Assembly: GCF_905404315.1 (NCBI RefSeq)
Contig: NC_066293.1
Span: forward strand, 4,231,001-4,295,000
Direction: 5' to 3'
DNA length: 64,000 bases
From: Leptidea sinapis
Taxonomy: Eukaryota; Arthropoda; Insecta; Lepidoptera; Pieridae
The translations under genes were made by a program, and so were the position numbers. This document shows, in pieces, positions 1 to 9,123 of this stretch. How positions within the stretch are numbered: the first letter of the stretch is position 1; every line of letters starts with the position of its first letter. The notes below the pieces were generated by a model. The model worked only from the letters and a program-made list of their open reading frames with translations. It was not told the DNA's origin and did no database searches.

Positions 1-363
1 ACAATATAATCATTTATTTAAAAGGACCATTGAATTGAATCCTCGTTCCACCAGATTTCCGGATAGACTGGTTTATGGCCACTGTCCCAGAACAACATTA
101 AACCTAAATAGTAGCTACGCAATGTGTATAAAATTATTTAAACATTTACCTCTAGAAATAAGAAACTTACCACAGAAACGATTTACTGGACTCCTGTTTA
201 AATGGTTAATTGACAAAAAAAAATATAGTGTTAAGGATTTTTTTAATTTTAAGTATACTTTTTGCATGCTAATTTAAATTAGCCGAATAGAAGACACTAC
301 AATAAATTTAAGATCTTAAATGTATACTGTATGCGACGCAATAGATAAATTTCATTCCATTTC
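1..363 (+). mobile_element. 5'-truncated non-LTR retrotransposon tail, family A copy 1
   Basis: An open frame at 35-277 resembles the extreme C-terminus of CR1/Jockey-type reverse-transcriptase polyproteins, with the pattern CIKLFKHLPLEIRNLPQ followed by a YSVKDFFNF end. A second copy of the same tail lies at 868-1157 and differs by scattered substitutions. The 3' end is a short TTTCA-type microsatellite (about 345-363), as expected for target-primed insertion. No RT catalytic motif remains, and the window edge cuts the left side. The clade is uncertain. Confidence 0.6.
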
Positions 364-504
364 ATGTGGTTTGCTCAAGCCAATGCACTATTTCATTTGG
401 CTGGTATTGTTACTGATACTACTAAGTTGAGCCACATATTAGCCACCTTGGATCAGCGTATTAAAGGTGAAATTGAAGACATAGTTATGAAACCAGAAGG
501 GTAG
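364..504 (+). pseudogene. Ty3/gypsy-like Gag fragment
   Basis: A 46-codon frame from ATG 364 to TAG 504 begins MWFAQANALFHLAGI and contains LDQRIKGEIEDIV. This matches the capsid-region pattern (WFAQ-x-E/A-x-F ... V-x-DI) of insect gypsy Gag proteins. Only this scrap remains, and it directly follows the tail of the non-LTR fragment to its left. No LTR or pol lies next to it. Assignment is by pattern recall. Confidence 0.45.
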
Positions 505-520
505 TAATACATCGAACGAA

Positions 521-805
521 TATGCCTATTCAGAGATCACAATAAGCAAACAAGTAGCAGTTATTGGGTTACTCTTCTTAGCCGGATTATTCAAGACTGG
601 AAGACAAAACCTGAAATCGGCAAGTGACAGAACCGGCATCGATATATTTCAAATAACAATGAGGTTGAGACGATTTGTGTTTATTGTTAATTGTATGAGA
701 TCTGATAACAAGTACACGCGTGAAGAAAGGGCAGCAATGAGGGTTTTTACGAAAATTTACGCCACTAGTTGGCGCCACTCTGGCAATTGGTCTTGCGGGC
801 TGTGA
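521..805 (+). pseudogene. piggyBac transposase N-terminal-region fragment
   Basis: An uninterrupted frame without a start codon runs from 521 to TGA 803-805. It reads AVIGLLFLAGLFKTGRQNL, then DIFQITMRLRRF, then MRSDNKYTREER. This matches the region of PGBD/piggyBac transposases before the first catalytic Asp (GLLxLAG ... M-x-L-x-RF-x-x-LxxxxRFD). The DDD catalytic core is absent, so this is a dead fragment. It is not obviously the same family as the piggyBac gene at 9124-10660. Confidence 0.5.
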
Positions 806-867
806 GGTTTTTGCTAGTGCCATACATAGCCTACTATTATTATCATTTTTCAGGAATTTTAAAAACT

Positions 868-1157
868 GGTTTAGACTTGTTTATAGCCACTATCCCGGAA
901 CAACATTATACCTAAATAGTAGCTACGCAATATCTATAAAATTATTTAATCATTTACGTCTAGAAATAAGAAACTTACCACAGAAACGATTTAGTGGACT
1001 CCTGTTTAAATGGTTAATTGACAAAGAAAATTATAGTGTTAAGGATTTTTTTAATTTTAAGTAGTAAAGTTTTACATGCTAATTTAAATTAGCCGAATAG
1101 AAGACACTATAATAAATTGTATTCGACGCAATAAATAAATTTCATTTCATTTCATTA
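868..1157 (+). mobile_element. 5'-truncated non-LTR retrotransposon tail, family A copy 2
   Basis: This repeats the sequence at about 65-363 with substitutions. It keeps the coding pattern SYAISIKLFNHLRLEIRNLP, a stop after FFNFK, and the same AATAAATTTCATTTCATTT end (about 1132-1157). Two independently truncated copies sharing a 3' end and a microsatellite tail are the signature of 5'-truncated LINE insertions. Confidence 0.6.
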
Positions 1158-1697
1158 CAACGCTGTTATTTCGTTAATCAACATTTATGACGCAAACGCG
1201 AATTCTCATATACCGGTTATCAAATATTTACTAACTTACTAGTTACCTAGCATCATCTTAAAATGATTTCTTTGCTTTTCGAAGCTTAGGTGGTTGGTGC
1301 CCGAATCCAACGGTTGCGCAGTTTATAAATGCATGCATATGCAAGTAATGATTCACCAGGAAATTAGTACATCCACGGGTAATATTTTAGGCAAATACGT
1401 AGCTATTCTGACCACATCTTCTGGTTGAAAAGTAGCCAAACTTAATAGGTTCGACATAGATGTTAACAGTGAAGCAGTAAAGCTGCTTACTTTAAAAAGA
1501 TATCGCTTGGAGGAAATAGAACTTCCTACTTGACAAGATGAACGAGGCGAATTTTTCATTATGTATTTTGGTGTATACACCAAAATATACCGGACTCTTA
1601 CGTAAAGAGACATCAAAGTAATGTGTTGGATACATTGCTAATCCTCTTATTAGAGCCTTTCGTAAAAATAATAAATGTTATGACTGCTTAATGGCTT
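1158..1697. other. Unassigned DNA with a perfect 24-bp palindrome
   Basis: No supported gene. The only structure seen is a perfect palindrome at 1564-1587 (TATTTTGGTGTA followed by its reverse complement). The downstream part may be decayed 5' sequence of the transposase fragment that follows. Confidence 0.4.
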
Positions 1698-2178
1698 GTG
1701 AATCGGTACCACTCTGTAAATTTCCTAAAATGGGTGACAGCAAAACTAAAACCTAATCTATCTGAAAGGTCGCTTGTGGTAATAGACAACGCTCCTTACC
1801 ATTGCACTCAATTAAACAATGCCCCTTCAATGTCAAATATAAAACGTAGTATGCAGGAATGGCTCCGACAAAAGGGTATATATTTTGAACACACCTGGAG
1901 AAAAGCTGTGCTGTTTAAGCTAATCAAACAAAATAATGGTGCACCGACATTTGCAGTGGATGAATTATTAACAGCTAACGGACACGAAGTATTAAGGTTG
2001 CCGCTTTACCATTGCGACCTCAACCCGATTTAGAAAATCTGGAGCCTTGTAAAAAGAAAGGTGGCGTAACGTAAGAACGTGGCACAAGATCCAAAAGAAA
2101 TTGTAAAATTAACTGAAGAGGCCTTTGATTCTATTACGGCGGAAGATTCGACAGCCCTGTACGCGCATGTCGAATGAA
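1698..2178 (+). pseudogene. Tc1/IS630-like (DDE_3) transposase fragment
   Basis: The frame carries VVIDNAPYHC, which holds the second catalytic Asp, and LPLYHCDLNPI, the approach to the third acidic residue of IS630/Tc1 transposases. In this family the motif reads DLNPIE, and here the Glu codon is TAG at 2031-2033. The same frame continues past it (KIWSLVKRKVA) and ends at TGA about 2176-2178, apart from one more in-frame TAA at about 2067. The N-terminal DNA-binding domain and first Asp are not recognisable. It is a dead C-terminal half. Confidence 0.6.
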
Positions 2179-2615
2179 TGAAGAGATGAAGTTTCTCACC
2201 AAACAACATAGTAAAAAGAAAACTTTAGGCACTAAAACTTTATAAACTAGTTCTGCCGAAAATCCATAAAGTGAACTGGCCTTTACGTCCCATTGTGAGT
2301 CAAATTGACGCGCCTACATATAAAAGTTCACGTCACATGGCAAGTATTTTGCAGACGGCCGACGGAAAAAACACTGAGCTTTGTAAGAGACTCCACACAT
2401 TTCAGCCATCTATTAGAAGATATTAAAATCCGTAACGAGGAGATAATGGTCAGCTTCGACGTGGCATCTCTTTTCACTAATGTACCAGTAGCAGAAACTA
2501 TAGATATAATTAAAACACATTTAATTGCCAATAACATACCTACTGAGTACATGGGTTTAATAGAGTTTGCCTTACCAGTGGCTATTTCGTCTGGAGAGGG
2601 GATTTTTATCAGCAA

Positions 2616-3611
2616 TTGGATGGAGTGACAATGGGCTCACCTATAGCACCAGTCGTGGCCAACATATTTATGGAACATTTCGAGGAGGAAGCGTTGAAGA
2701 GTGCGCCAATAAAACCAAGATGCTGGTGGAGATATGTAGACGATGTGTTTGCTATTGTACCCAGGCAAGGAGTAAGGACACTACTGGACCACCTGAACAA
2801 AATGCATCCGAAGATAGGTTTTACTATAGTGGAAGAAAAAGATGGCACCCTCCCATTTTTGGATGTACTGGTGAAACGCGAATCCAGCGGTAGCCTGGTG
2901 CATTCGGTATTTAGAAAACCCACACATACCGATCAGTACCTAAAAGCGGATTCCCGTCACCATCCGTCGCACTTGTCGTATGTACCACGCACTCTCATCA
3001 ATCGCGCCCTTCGTTTGTGCGATTCGCAATTCATTGAGTCAGAATTGAGACACGTGCGGCAAGTGTTGGAGAGCAATGGTTACAACTGGCGACAGTGTTA
3101 TCGACTGGCAAACCCGACCATCAAACAGCGGCCTCAAAATGTGGAGCGCGTCCCGGCATATTTACCATACATGAGAGGGGTAACGGGTCAAATTGGACAC
3201 CTATTATGCCGAAGATATAGCATTAGGACAATTTTCCGCCCCCTGACGCAGCTTGGTAGTCTTCTACGATCTCCTAAGGATCGGGACCCTCTGGAGAGCC
3301 CTGGCGTCTACGAAATTCCTTGCGAGTGCGGCAAAAGCTAGATTGGTGAAACGGGACGCAACATAAAAACCAGACTCACCGAGCACATCCGCAGTGTACG
3401 TAAGTTAGATAGCAATACCTCGGCAGTGGCAGAGCACGCTCTAAACTCCGACACGTCACATTATATTAGGTTCGACAGGGTGAAAGTACTGGCTCGCAAT
3501 AAAAACTTTGTGTCTCGCAAGATGCTAGAAGCCATAGATTTTGACCGTCGACCTAATTTTAATAGAGACAAGGGTTGGGCTCTGCCACCAACTTGTAAAC
3601 CTGTGTTATAA
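2616..3611 (+). pseudogene. Penelope-like RT / GIY-YIG endonuclease reading frame
   Basis: This is the best preserved part of the element. The frame covers RT from LDGVTMGSP through YVDD, the thumb region (PFLDVLVKR, FRKPTHTDQYL) and a linker with SYVPRTLINRAL. It then enters the GIY-YIG domain. A TAG at 3339-3341 lies exactly where the second Tyr of GIY...YIG should be, and the frame resumes as IGETGRNIKTRLTEH. After that come AEHALN and a conserved end (REKMLEAI-like, here RKMLEAIDF). The YVDD Asp pair is intact. As it stands the endonuclease domain cannot be made. Confidence 0.8.
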
Positions 3612-3822
3612 AACGCGTCGCGCAATAAGACCCATAGTGCCGATGATCACGTAGTGGATATTGTGAGTACATTCTGTGCACCCGTAGATACCAATAGTGA
3701 TACAGTGTCAGTGATACCGTGATATCGTCATCAGCGGTGCACCCCGCGCCCTGTCCAGCCGCGCACAACGAGCTCAAGTCCGCAGTAAGAGGTGGCACGT
3801 TATCGCAAACCCACCACACTCC

Positions 3823-3858
3823 CGTGATGAAGGACTTCCGAATGGTCCGAAACTAGTC
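3823..3858 (+). ncRNA. Degenerate hammerhead-ribozyme-like motif in Penelope 3' end
   Basis: GTGATGA (3824-3830) is followed by GGAC (3832-3835), a loop, the complementary GTCC (3845-3848), then GAAAC (3849-3853) and TAGTC. This is the layout of a type I hammerhead: CUGANGA, stem II, GAAA, short stem III, NUH. Penelope-like elements are known to carry such ribozymes. The first core base is G instead of C, which should break the essential C3-G8 pair, and I could not draw a good stem I. It is probably an inactive relic. Confidence 0.45.
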
Positions 3859-3942
3859 GCTACCGAAACCGACAAAAACTTGAGTAAAGCCGTTTTAATA
3901 GATAATTTAATAATGACTCACGAAAGTTTTAATAATTTAACT

Positions 3943-4708
3943 TTATTAAAGCAAAAATAACTGGTAAAAAATCTCCTTTAGTGTATGTTCTGGAAGATAT
4001 GGCTGGGAAAGATTTAGGAACCTGGCATATCAAAGACCTAAAGTCAATCATATTGCCTAAGTAGTATTACTATATTTTTTTTCTCCCCAAACCGCTTTTC
4101 CGTCATTTTCAGTTTGTACAAGAGTCTTTTTCAACCATCAACTTTTTTTTGTGAAAGGACGCGTCAGTATCTAATATACAGATGCTGTTGCTTTTATTGT
4201 ATGCGTGAGGTATGACAGTTTATGAAAGGTGAATTTGAATGAGTAATTGTACTAGAGTTCCTGCAGCGAATTTCATTTAAGTGGAATGAAATCCTTAGTA
4301 GGCGAGGGGGATATGTAAGGTTATAACTTTACATGTTTTAATAATATTGTCTCGCGGAGTTAGCCTGCCGAACAGATCACCTCGAAGATCTGGTTCCCCG
4401 CGGGGAACGAGAAGAACGGCGCGCAGGGTTTTTTCGATTGAAGACTGACGCTTGCGGTCCGGGGAGAGACTAAAACATCATCATTCGAAGCACACGAAAC
4501 CCACAACGTCACACCGCAATCTAGAAGATGAGAAACAATGAGCAAAGGTAAGTGTCCAGGTCATGTGGTCTCAGCATAGAGTACCTTAAGCATGCTGGTT
4601 CTCATCTATAGCGTGTGTTGGCATTATTATCTAATATGTGTAAAGTTCATTCCTACTAGCCTGAGGATGTGATAAAAACTATTGTGGTTCCAAAATAAGA
4701 CGGGGGAC
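3943..4708 (+). repeat. Composite repeat, uninterrupted copy
   Basis: This block matches 11460-11708 joined to 18361-18898 with a modest number of substitutions. It begins TTATTAAAGCAAAAATAACT and ends near GACGGGGGACAT. It contains short gypsy-flank DNA and, from about 4536, the start of a CR1/Rex-like RT reading frame. It represents the empty site for the R1-like insertion at 11709-18360: here ATATACAGATGCTG is continuous at about 4175-4188. Confidence 0.8.
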
Positions 4709-4935
4709 ATTTCTAATTATAGGCATTGTCGTTAGCAACAGCTGTGATCGCTAACGTCCTTGACCGTATGCTTAATTCTCAAGTTAATGTCCTAACAATG
4801 GACAGCACGGATTTAGGCGTGGATTATCAACTGAGAGCGCGATACTGAATTTAAAGCACACAGTCACCTTTGGGATAAACTAAAAAGAGCTGGTTTGCCA
4901 ACAGATCTACTTGAAATATTCAAGTATTGGTATGG
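4536..4935 (+). pseudogene. CR1/Rex-like RT, 5' part of an interrupted element
   Basis: Reading through several stops and shifts gives MSKGKCPG, then the approach to the KTGDISNYR palm region, and finally LWDKLKRAGLPTDLLEIFKYWYG (about 4867-4935). The same family is better preserved at 40997-43187, where the equivalents are MKRGKSPGHDGLS, NKTGDLSS and FWYVGQ. The sequence is cut at 4935 by the RTE insertion and resumes at 6188 in register. Internal deletions have removed part of the fingers and palm. Confidence 0.65.
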
Positions 4936-6187
4936 AAGACACTCGTCTATACTCCCTTTTCATAAAAAGGGCTCAGTAAGAAACTGTAATAACTACAGAA
5001 CTATCGCCCTGGTGTCACATGCTAGTAAGATTCTACTATATGTAATAAACGCGAGATTGCGATCCTTTCTCGGCTGGCAAATACCGCAAGAGCAAGCAGG
5101 TTTTGTAAAAGGCAGAGGAACGAGAGCAAATCCTGAATCTGCGACTAATAGTAGAAAAATGCTATGAGTACAACACGCGGACCTTCATGTGCTTTGTTGA
5201 CTACCAGAAGGCTTTTGACTGCGTAAAATGGGAAGAACTGTGGCATGTACTCTCAATGTCAGGTGTTCCAGCGCATCTTGTTATGCTAATACGCAACCTC
5301 TATGAGTCAGGGTATGGCACAGTTACGATTGAGGAGATCGAGCACATTTAAGTTCTAAAAAGGTGTTCGACAGGGATGCATGATCTCCTCTATCCTATTC
5401 AACATATACGGAGAACAGATAATGCGACAAACGCTGGTATCTGGGAAGGTGGCATAAAAATAGGTGGAGTCAAAATATCGAACCTCCGCTAGCCGATGAC
5501 ACCACCCTATTCGCATCATCCGAAGTGGAAATGCAAGAGTTGCTGGACAAGCTTGAGGCCACCAGCCTCAGGATGGGTCTGGCAAAAAACACGGCCAACA
5601 CCAAGGTCATGGTCGTCGACCGCTTCGCAGCCATCCCGCGCCCTGATCTCCTATAGAGCTGTGAAACCGTGGATCAGTTCAACTACCTTAAATATCACCA
5701 ATCGGACGAAATTTCACCTGGTCCGCTCTCTTATCTTTCCCATCGCGCTCTATGGAGCTTAAACTTGGACCCTGAAATCGACTGACAGACAACGGATTGA
5801 CGCGTTTGAGATGTGGTGCTGGCGCCGCATGCTAAGGATACCATGGACGGCTTACCGCACTAACGCCTCGATCCTTAAACAGCTAAAAATAGGGAGCAGT
5901 CCACATCCATCCACTACATGTCTGCAGCGGATCATGAGATACTTTGGCCACATTGCACGACGCGGTGCTGATAGCCTAGAACGATTGATGGTCACCGGGA
6001 AAATTGAGGGGAAGAGACCAAGAGGCCGGAGCCCACGACGCTGGTATGATCAAATATCCGAGCAGACTAACCAACCCATCAGCATCGCACTCCACCATGC
6101 GACAGACCGAAACAAATGGAGGAAAGCTGTAGACGAACTTAAGCGGAGTCACGATCCTCATCAATGAGGGAACGACTGTGAAGAAGA
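4936..6187 (+). mobile_element. RTE-clade non-LTR retrotransposon, nested insertion
   Basis: The sequence reads KKGSVRNCNNYRTIALVSHA, then EEQAGF-type PQEQAGFVKGRGTR, MCFVDYQKAFDCV (RT motif A), GVRQGCMIS, ADDTTLFASS (motif C), and a C-terminus with RPRGRSPRRWYDQI and NKWRKAVDELKRSHDPHQ ending in TGA at about 6167. These are RTE-clade hallmarks. The element is 5'-truncated and has stops and frameshifts near 5167, 5350, 5490 and 5655-5700. It ends in GAAGAAGA. TATGG flanks both sides (4931-4935 and 6188-6192), a plausible target duplication, and the host RT reading resumes directly after it. Confidence 0.8.
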
Positions 6188-7045
6188 TATGGGAGTCAGG
6201 TAAATCTTGTTAGATGGGCGGTAGAGTTTTTTGAGCCGTACAGAATGGAGTGTGGAGTAAGGCAGGGGGGATTAACCTCACCTAATGTCTTCAGCCTGTA
6301 CATAAATGTACTGATCGAGGGGCTCAGCAGCATGCATGTCGGTAGTCACGTTGGTAACTTATGCGATAATAACATCAGCTACGCGGATGACATGATGGTG
6401 CTGGACCCCTCGGTGAGTGCGCTCAGAAATTTTCTTAAGGTCTTTGAGTGCTATGCGGGTCTGCATGGTCTTCTATAGAATGCAAAGAAAATAGAGGTCA
6501 TGGTATTTAAAGCTGGTAACAAGTGTCCAAGAGTCGTACCACCAATTAAACTTAACGGTAAACTTCTAAAAAGAGTACAGCAATTTAAATATCTTAGGCA
6601 CGTTGTGACCAAAGACTTAAAAGATGATGTAGATATGGCGAGGGAACGCAGGTCGCTGTCGGTTCGAGCGAATATGATAGCACGCAAATTCGCGCGTTTC
6701 TCGACAGAAGTGAAAATAACTCTTTTTAAAGCGTACTGTACATCGCTCTACTCGAGTAGCCTGTGGGCGTGCTACACTAATAAATCGTACAGCGCCCTGT
6801 GAGTCCAGTATAACAACGCCTTCGGAGCACTATGGAGCTGCCACGTTTTTGTGGTCGTCAGCTATGTTTGCACACGCAGAAGTCGATAACTTAAGCGCCG
6901 TTCTACGTAAAAAAGCGGCTCCTCTACTACGCCGAATACGAGGCAGCAGTAACAGTTATCTGAAGGCGACAGCCGACAGCGGGGACTGTCCGTATGTTGG
7001 CCATTTAATAAAAATAAATATGTCCCTTCGCAGATATAATTACTA
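6188..7045 (+). pseudogene. CR1/Rex-like RT, 3' part of an interrupted element
   Basis: The sequence resumes as GSQVNLVRWAVEFFE, then MECGVRQGGLTSPNVFSLYI, then the catalytic ISYADDMMVL (motif C), LKRVQQFKYLRHV and a C-terminal region with SYLKATADSGDC. A stop interrupts at 6476-6478 and again near 6800. The order and spacing match the relative at 40997-43187 (CGVRQGGVTSP, SYADDMVLL, VKQFKYLGHV). Together with 4536-4935 it is one element split by the RTE insertion. Confidence 0.75.
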
Positions 7046-7073
7046 ACACAATTAGATTATAAGTTTACTAACA

Positions 7074-7370
7074 ATGGATCGTAGTTATCTGAAAATAAAC
7101 GTTTTATTTAGTATTAATATAAGCTCCTCATCAGAAGAAACTTCTGTAGATGACTGGCATATTATTTTTAATGACGATAACGGAGACAGTGATAAAGAAT
7201 TGAAGAATGATGCGTTGTCAGGGCGTAGAATCGTTGATATAAAATATTTATTTTTCCAAATTTCAAGAATCAAGCACGAGCATACTGGCTAGCACATTGC
7301 TGATTTGAAGTTTTTAGCAACGAAAAGGTTTTGTAAGCTGGACAAACTATAGTGCAGATACGAGTAGTTC
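7074..7370 (+). pseudogene. Possible Mutator-like transposase N-terminal fragment
   Basis: A 72-codon frame begins MDRSYLKINVLF and contains an acidic stretch, then SGRRIVDIKYLFFQISRIKHEH. The GRRIVDI-x-YLF-x-Q pattern is one I associate with insect Mutator-like domain proteins. After the stop at about 7290 the same frame continues as HIADLKFLATKRF, consistent with a nonsense mutation. No zinc or DDE motifs follow. The assignment is tentative. Confidence 0.35.
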
Positions 7371-7571
7371 CTGTGGACATAGAGAGATATAGACGCATTG
7401 GTATCTGATTGGCAAATTTAAAGCCAATTGACGCTCGCGCCGGTTAATAAGCAATTGTCACCGAGCACCAGCACAGTTCGCGCGCATATTCATTCATCAA
7501 TGGTTTAGTATTAATCAACGAATTAATCGCATCGCATAAAAGTACTCGGTGGAACGCCGTAACGTTGTATC
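7371..7571. other. Unassigned DNA
   Basis: Nothing coding or structured was recognised between the Mutator-like scrap and the mariner-like element. Confidence 0.3.
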
Positions 7572-7573
7572 TA

Positions 7574-8769
7574 ACGGGTCCGCCATCTAACTTTTTTTTT
7601 CAACTAGTGCTTATTTCGTGAAAGGTAACACTTAGGTCATGTTTGATTTGACAGATAATTAGTTTTATCCCTCCGCTGAACGAATATGGTTGTGTAAACG
7701 CTTGAACAACGCTGGGAAATATTGCGACATTACTTTGAAAATCATGGTAATGTTGCAGAATGTGTGCGAAAATTGCGTACGGATTTTGGAAGAAGAGAAG
7801 CACCGTCAGCTCAGTATGTTCGTTATCTTGTTTGAAAAGTGAATGAAACTTGAGGATGCCTCCTCATCGATAAACCAAAACGTGCAAAGCCAAAAACAGT
7901 GGTACACCCGAGAATATTGCTGCTGTGGCAGAAAGTGTGGGTGTAGCGCCATCAACATCAATTCACCTTCGTTCTCAACAATTGAACATTTCGGAGACAT
8001 CATTGAGACGAATTTTGCTTAAAGACCTTGGTATTACGCCATACAAATCTTTTCAGATGAAGCTCATTTTGATCTTGGCGGGTATGTAAACAAGCAAAAT
8101 TGTCGCATTTGGGGCACAGAAAACCCGCACGCATACATTGAAAAGCCGACGCACCTAAAACGAGTCACTATTTGGTGCGGATTTTGGTCCGGAGGCATAA
8201 TTGGGCCATTTTTCTTCGAAAATGAGCAAGGAGTGGCCGTTACAGCTAATAGCGATCGTTATCGGGCCATGTATAACGAATTTTTAAAAAATCGAAAATT
8301 GAAGAGGAGGATATTGGCAACATTTGGTTTCAATTGGACGGCGCTACGTGCCACACAGCCGAAGCTACACTCGATGTTTTGCGCCCTGTTTTTGAAGATC
8401 GCATTATCAGCCGCAGAGCTGATGTCGTTTGGCCACCTCGGAGCTGCGATTTGACACCGTTGGACTATTATTAGTGGGGTGCCGTCAAAGATAAGTGTTA
8501 CGCCGACAAGCCAGAGACAATTGACGCTTTAAATGACAATATTCGTGAAGCCATTGGTGAAATACAGCTGCACACAATCGATAATGTGCTTAAAAATTGG
8601 ACCGATCGTGTATGGCTACTGCATGACCAGCCGAGGCAGCCATTTGAATGAAATTATATTCCATTATGAACCGGAAGGATTGTACTTTCAAATAAAAATA
8701 ACAATTTGAGAAAATATTCAGTAGTTATTTTTTATAAGATTTAAAAAAAAAGTTATATGGCGGACCCTT
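7574..8769 (+). mobile_element. mariner/Tc1-superfamily element with terminal inverted repeats
   Basis: The left end (7574 on) reads ACGGGTCCGCCATCTAACTT. The right end, read on the minus strand from 8769, begins AAGGGTCCGCCATATAACTT. These are about 25-bp terminal inverted repeats with two mismatches followed by T runs. TA dinucleotides (7572-7573 and 8770-8771) flank the element as expected for this superfamily. Its 1196-bp length is typical. It encloses a broken transposase gene that reads left to right. Confidence 0.85.
7665..8652 (+). pseudogene. mariner-like transposase pseudogene
   Basis: Reading across frames gives WEILRHYFENHGNVAECVRK (helix-turn-helix), KPKRAKPKTVV, ISETSLRRILLKDLGITPYK, then DEAHFDLGGYVNKQNCRIWG (first catalytic Asp in SDEAHF), KRVTIWCGFWS, a region with a divergent QLDGATCHTAEATLDV (second Asp) and PPRSCDLTPLDYY (third Asp), and a C-terminus KNWTDRV. 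Multiple frameshifts (near 7840, 7895, 8045 and 8290) and a stop after LDYY (TAG, about 8474) make it non-functional. A deletion at about 8040 has removed the segment between ITPYK and SDEAHF. Confidence 0.75.
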
Positions 8770-8771
8770 TA

Positions 8772-9123
8772 TAGGTACACGTTATTTTTACATAAAATAA
8801 TCAATAAAAAACTTAATAACATAACATAATAAAAATTAAGTATATCAAACAATTTCTTTCGTTAGCACTTATGTACGCGAGCGTAGATTTCAACGGCTAG
8901 ATTGTTTCTATATAATATAATAAATGCATGCACTCGGTACTGGCAACACGTTATTGTGTGTGCAAGCGTTCACTACGGTAGCTCAGTGTCTTCTTACGTT
9001 TGCCGTACAATATACATTATTTGATTTTAAGTTGTCGTCTTTATCATTTTGTATAACCACTACTGTATAGTAGACTATAATATTTAAATAAAGTTTAGAG
9101 ATAACTTGACATCCCGATAGGGT
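8772..9123. other. Unassigned AT-rich DNA
   Basis: AT-rich, no recognisable coding sequence. It may be the 5' flank of the piggyBac element, but I did not find a TTAA-CCC terminal repeat. Confidence 0.3.

Larger units (their letters stand above)
2225..3900 (+). mobile_element. Penelope-like retroelement, 5'-truncated and decayed
   Basis: Reverse transcriptase motifs run in order across three frames: LPKIHK...LRPIVS (about 2253-2300), MVSFDVASLFTNVP (about 2447), LDGVTMGSPIAP (2616 on) and the catalytic RYVDDVF (about 2733). The C-terminus is a GIY-YIG endonuclease, PGVYEIPCECGKS then IGETGR. This RT plus GIY-YIG arrangement is diagnostic of Penelope-like elements. Frameshifts fall near 2380 and 2600, and a TAG at 3339-3341 replaces the Tyr of the YIG motif. 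Coding sequence ends at 3611. The 3' tail to about 3900 contains a hammerhead-like motif. The left end is truncated next to the Tc1-like scrap. Confidence 0.85.

Noticed and set aside
2567..2893. Plus-strand frame overlapping the Penelope RT in another register
   Set aside because: No RT motif in this frame; the motifs YVDD and GSPIAP are in the frame starting at 2616.
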